DNA of 64,000 bases, taken from assembly GCA_947475735.1 (NCBI GenBank), contig CANJLQ010000001.1, positions 285,981 to 349,980 on the forward strand, read 5' to 3'. This DNA is from Caulobacteraceae bacterium. GTDB taxonomy: Bacteria > Pseudomonadota > Alphaproteobacteria > Caulobacterales > Caulobacteraceae. Below, piece after piece: positions 63,712 through 64,000 of the stretch. The notes under the pieces were generated by a model. The model saw only the letters and a program-made list of their open reading frames with translations, was not told the DNA's origin and ran no database searches. Each line of letters starts with the position of its first letter. Position 1 is the stretch's first letter. A program made the translations under genes and the position numbers.

Positions 63712-64000
63712 CTACTCGACGATCTTGGCCACGACGCCGGCGCCGACGGTGCGGCCGCCTTCACGGATGGCGAAGCGCAGCTTCTCTTCCATGGCGATCG
63801 GGGTGATCAGCTCGACGTTCAGCTCGGCGTTGTCGCCGGGCATGATCATCTCGACACCTTCCTTCAGGTGCACGATGCCGGTCACGTCCGTGGTGCGGAA
63901 GTAGAACTGCGGGCGGTAGTTGGTGAAGAACGGCGTGTGACGGCCACCCTCTTCCTTGGTCAGGATGTAGGCCTCGGCCAGGAACTTGGTGTGCGGGGTG
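63712..64000 (-). CDS. tuf: Elongation factor Tu, C-terminal part
   Basis: Read on the minus strand, the end of the window gives the last 95 or so residues of EF-Tu. Blocks are [20 protein letters not shown], then [18 protein letters not shown] and [19 protein letters not shown], ending VE and stop TAG at 63712-63714. The GTPase domain lies beyond the window. EF-Tu delivers aminoacyl-tRNA to the ribosome. Confidence 0.97.
   Translation of the reverse strand, partial: TPHTKFLAEAYILTKEEGGRHTPFFTNYRPQFYFRTTDVTGIVHLKEGVEMIMPGDNAELNVELITPIAMEEKLRFAIREGGRTVGAGVVAKIVE

Overview
The window looks like a chromosomal segment of a stalked or swarming alphaproteobacterium of the family Caulobacteraceae. 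Brevundimonas is my best guess; I inferred this from content and ran no search. The grounds are high GC, the fliX / flgI-cheL-flbY flagellar layout known from Caulobacter, a large Caulobacter-type TonB-dependent receptor, and GTTC-N7-GTTC LexA boxes of the alphaproteobacterial kind. Most of the DNA is tightly packed housekeeping sequence with many 4-base ATGA/GTGA overlaps.

Layout. 0-2.3 kb: fliX (cut by the window edge) divergent from flgI-cheL-flbY, with a sigma54-type promoter before flgI. 2.3-8.1 kb: an orphan ParA-like ATPase, a type II NADH dehydrogenase, a small lipoprotein and SOS-controlled uvrA. 8.1-15.2 kb: three adjacent membrane proteins of similar build, trmFO, an MpaB/DUF2236 protein, an NDUFAF6-like squalene/phytoene-synthase-fold protein, a DUF998 protein and a PuuD-like membrane protein. 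15.4-23 kb: a leftward run serS-surE-pcm-nlpD-yajC-secD-secF, interrupted by palindromic repeats. 23-30 kb: feoAB, a prepilin peptidase, a TetR regulator, tRNA-Thr(UGU), a DUF486 protein, ridA and an acyltransferase-like gene. 30.5-34.3 kb: mutL, then a lower-GC island holding an SOS-controlled zinc-ribbon peptide, a Hanks-type Ser/Thr kinase and a RuvC/RNase H-like small protein. 34.3-42.9 kb: a low-molecular-weight phosphatase, a Tat-exported kelch protein, rsmD, a large pseudouridine synthase, tadA, an MliC-like lipoprotein, a TPR methyltransferase, an amidase and mntR. 43-54.8 kb: a complete type II secretion locus (gspD, C, I, H, G leftward; gspL, M, E, F and J, K rightward; gspN on the opposite strand) flanked by a stand-alone secretin N0-like protein. 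54.8-63 kb: a probable pectin-use locus with two LacI-type operators, a TonB-dependent receptor, a terminator, an unidentified large lipoprotein, a pectate lyase and a carboxylesterase. The window ends in the 3' part of tuf.

How the parts fit. The type II system can export the pectate lyase and possibly the esterase; the receptor would import the released oligomers; and the LacI-type operators suggest sugar-responsive control by a regulator encoded elsewhere. The prepilin peptidase at 25.3 kb would process GspG, H, I, J and K.

The least explained parts are: the kinase / RuvC-like / SOS zinc-peptide island (32.3-34.3 kb); four families of dispersed palindromic elements, three copies of which seem to supply the Shine-Dalgarno sequence of the next gene; heptamer repeats arranged as inverted arms, one set inside the mutL reading frame; a roughly 75-residue insert in seryl-tRNA synthetase; and a detached N0 domain beside gspD.
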